Positions 63,201 to 64,000 of a DNA stretch of 64,000 nucleotides are shown piece after piece. The position numbers and the translations under genes were made by a program. The stretch is taken from contig OZ253959.1 of NCBI GenBank assembly GCA_965267425.1, forward strand, positions 1,302,001 to 1,366,000, given 5' to 3'. Each line of letters opens with the position of its first letter. The first letter of the stretch is position 1. This DNA comes from G965267425 sp965267425 (GTDB lineage Bacteria > Bacteroidota > Bacteroidia > Flavobacteriales_E > Vicingaceae). Below the pieces are notes generated by a model. The model was given only the letters and a program-made list of their open reading frames with translations. It ran no database searches and was not told where the DNA came from.

Positions 63201-63646
63201 TTTCTCATCCATGTTAATCCTCCATCTGTTGACACGTCAACATACAAATTTGACCAAGGTCTGGGTCCCGATGCATGAGCTACTGAATTGGTAGCGTTGC
63301 TGTTTTGCCACCAAAAATGCAATTGTGCGAAAGGGATAGAGGTAAGATCGAAAATAGGTGTGGTCAACACGCAAGAGTCATCTACTTGGCCACCAGAATC
63401 ATCCATGCTGGCAAAACATCCACCGTTGGACGTATGATCCAGTCCTTCCATATACATTTCACTCGTGTTCTGAAAATCCCATGGACTCGATCCTGTATTG
63501 TTGTATCCATTTGGTCTGGAACAGCTAGATGAACCGAAATCTTGGATGTACGGATAATTGGTTATTTGAGCATTGATTTGATTGACTTCCAACAAAAAGA
63601 AAGAAGACATAATCAACATCAATAAGAATCTGTTTAATGTTCTCAT
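60236..63646 (-). CDS. 1136-aa T9SS cargo protein, MAM-like/beta-helix/Ig-like, paralogue 2
   Basis: Same architecture as the gene at 56501: signal peptide 1-26, MAM-like domain (SSPWDFQNTSEMYMEGLDH), CARDB-like domain, beta-helix with many N and S residues, two PKD/Ig-like repeats (PIVNLGNDTSICENDVLVLDAG) and a T9SS type A sorting domain (NIFPNPNDGIFFVEL...WYTGKLIIE). Identity with paralogue 1 is high along the whole length, so the two are a tandem duplication. Diversification for surface variation is possible; no immunity or glycan genes are adjacent. Confidence 0.9.
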   Translation of the reverse strand: MRTLNRFLLMLIMSSFFLLEVNQINAQITNYPYIQDFGSSSCSRPNGYNNTGSSPWDFQNTSEMYMEGLDHTSNGGCFASMDDSGGQVDDSCVLTTPIFDLTSIPFAQLHFWWQNSNATNSVAHASGPRPWSNLYVDVSTDGGLTWMRNAWQVEDSQQIGWVRASMPLTPYISNQTVLRFRGLETRSYFSDMSLDDIKIFQPEDYDVGITEIADLRGNCAGTIPVNAKLKNFGRINLTSAVINWTVNGIPQTPVTYTGSLPYEGVASISLGNISVANGISYDIVAWSSMPNGKNDNILMNDTAKSLQMETALSGTYTVGVNGNFNSISELATALTKRGVCGSVIANVDSATYVGKATFGPIVGTSASNTITINGNGATLMDSTSSAERHLIRLDNASYLTIDNLSITALSTTFGYGIHLTNQSNYNTIQNCTVDLTSISSTSSSNGAGIVASGSNNSTTSEGNNANYCTFSNNTILGGLTGLYYGIRLNGEKTGKNCKGNMVLNNTISNIRNYNIFLYNTDSSIISGNDISRAGKTDVSTFYGIYVSSGNRNALVEKNTIHNTHDMASYKFGGSYGIYFSSCDAPQNSPNIVKNNLLYNFNSNSSNYGFYNISSDGVYYYHNTVSFDHAASTGGIVRGFYQSGVASNIRFQNNIISITQGGSSTKHGIYLSSSSSSINCDFNCIYLNSSGSGNQYIGRWGLNNFSSLSNWQTANGQAFGQNSDSFSPNFVDINTDDYTPNSFSINDAALPIAGISEDLYSIPRSVTPDIGAIEFLPVPLNDRCDKAFSVSAGTTWGTTIRSTIDTISACGTPLDSSGGVWFVYEGNGTFVNASLCGAAFNTKLSVYSGTCGALQCITGNDDSCNTQSMVGWCSDKNVNYYLYVHGADTAKGDFDLTITETPVVQPSVSVSPDTIICANITATLTADSATAYLWDNLNTNRVRMVNDSGAYFVTTTDTNGCLATSEKVNISLLPLPIVNLGNDTSICENDVLVLDAGLAGTYQWSTGETARYIVYRGSSGTATITVKATDDNGCEKIDQLLVTVNICTGIAENALGSTINIFPNPNDGIFFVELKDLPPGTAMVNVMDIKGQVVHSEQLTIGTPMQTKLDLTDLNKGMYMIRINVANNWYTGKLIIE

Positions 63647-63938
63647 ACAATTAATTTTTAGTTTACGGTTGGAAAATAGGAATGGATATTAACGGAATTC
63701 TTGATTAGGTACTGAATTCAAGGGACTTAGTTTAATGGAATTGGAATCTTAAATGAATTAACCTGAAAGCCATTGGATCACTTGAAAAGAGAATTGTCAA
63801 CCATGGTATGTATTCTTCAATTCGTTGGTTTAATGCCGTAAATCAATTCATAACGACCATTTGTCAATCGGCGCTGGTTATCAATAGAATCTTGATATAT
63901 CTTGAAGGGAAATTATGGTTTAATTAATACGAAACGTT

Positions 63939-64000
63939 ATGAAATGTCTAGGATTAATAACCATCGCCCTACTAAACTCACTATCTATTTTTGCCCAACA
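63939..64000 (+). CDS. Exported protein, 5' fragment
   Basis: ATG at 63939-63941 starts MKCLGLITIALLNSLSIFAQ, a clear signal peptide, and the frame is open at the window end. The product cannot be identified from 20 residues. Confidence 0.5.
   Translation, partial: MKCLGLITIALLNSLSIFAQ

Noticed and set aside
1..64000. tRNA, rRNA, prophage, transposon or integron
   Set aside because: No cloverleaf, rRNA block, transposase, integrase or phage-structural protein was recognised.

Overview
The window reads as chromosomal DNA of a free-living, probably marine or aquatic member of the Bacteroidota, most likely Flavobacteriales. The support is direct: five proteins end in a type IX secretion (T9SS) type A sorting domain, there are two TonB-dependent receptors with CarboxypepD_reg plus plug domains, a lipoprotein carries the GCTD...DDGSC motif common in this group, and several genes are preceded by the Bacteroidota sigma-A -7 box TAnnTTTG. 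The DNA is AT-rich. I saw no rRNA, tRNA, CRISPR array, transposase or prophage.

Layout. 0-17.9 kb is mostly core functions: a TonB receptor and its surface lipoprotein, msrA, a universal stress protein, a CDGSH Fe-S protein, an acyl-CoA thioesterase, an Nramp-type transporter, a DksA-like zinc finger, PhoH with a PIN domain, acetyl-CoA synthetase, a pair of DUF3857/transglutaminase proteins, and a four-gene ECF-sigma module resembling CnrYXH metal sensing. 18.0-24.3 kb is a compact SOS-mutasome-like operon: a self-cleaving XRE-S24 repressor, a 1005-aa DnaE, a Y-family polymerase and an SPL-like radical SAM protein, with a 38-bp palindrome as likely operator. 26.1-28.2 kb is a type II restriction-modification pair. 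28.2-39.3 kb is housekeeping and envelope genes: LuxR-DUF4199, TIGR01777, DUF2461, VOC, YfhO, PanE-like and an outer-membrane receptor.

39.5-45.1 kb is the most accessory-looking stretch. It holds a HigB/HigA pair separated by an unusual 290-bp spacer, then two tandem paralogues in which a Sec signal is joined directly to the terminal Rhs motif and a His/Cys clan-CD-like domain. A lipoprotein/LolA-like pair lies divergent to them. 45.3-52.2 kb holds secreted T9SS cargo (leucine-rich-repeat-like, subtilase, LamG) plus a secreted nuclease and a small gene split by an in-frame amber codon. 52.2-55.0 kb is a small regulatory island: a membrane-anchored OmpR-type regulator with TTTACA direct repeats on both sides, a TonB-C-domain protein and a retropepsin-like protease. 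55.2-64.0 kb carries an FkbM methyltransferase, a membrane protein, and two 1.1-kaa T9SS paralogues, each with its own near-identical terminator.

The best candidates for something undescribed are the paired signal-peptide/Rhs-tip/clan-CD-like proteins (41264-43447), which share N-terminal length and promoter position, and the TTTACA-repeat regulon of the membrane-bound winged-helix regulator (53136-54160). All functions are read from motifs and family knowledge; no database search was run.
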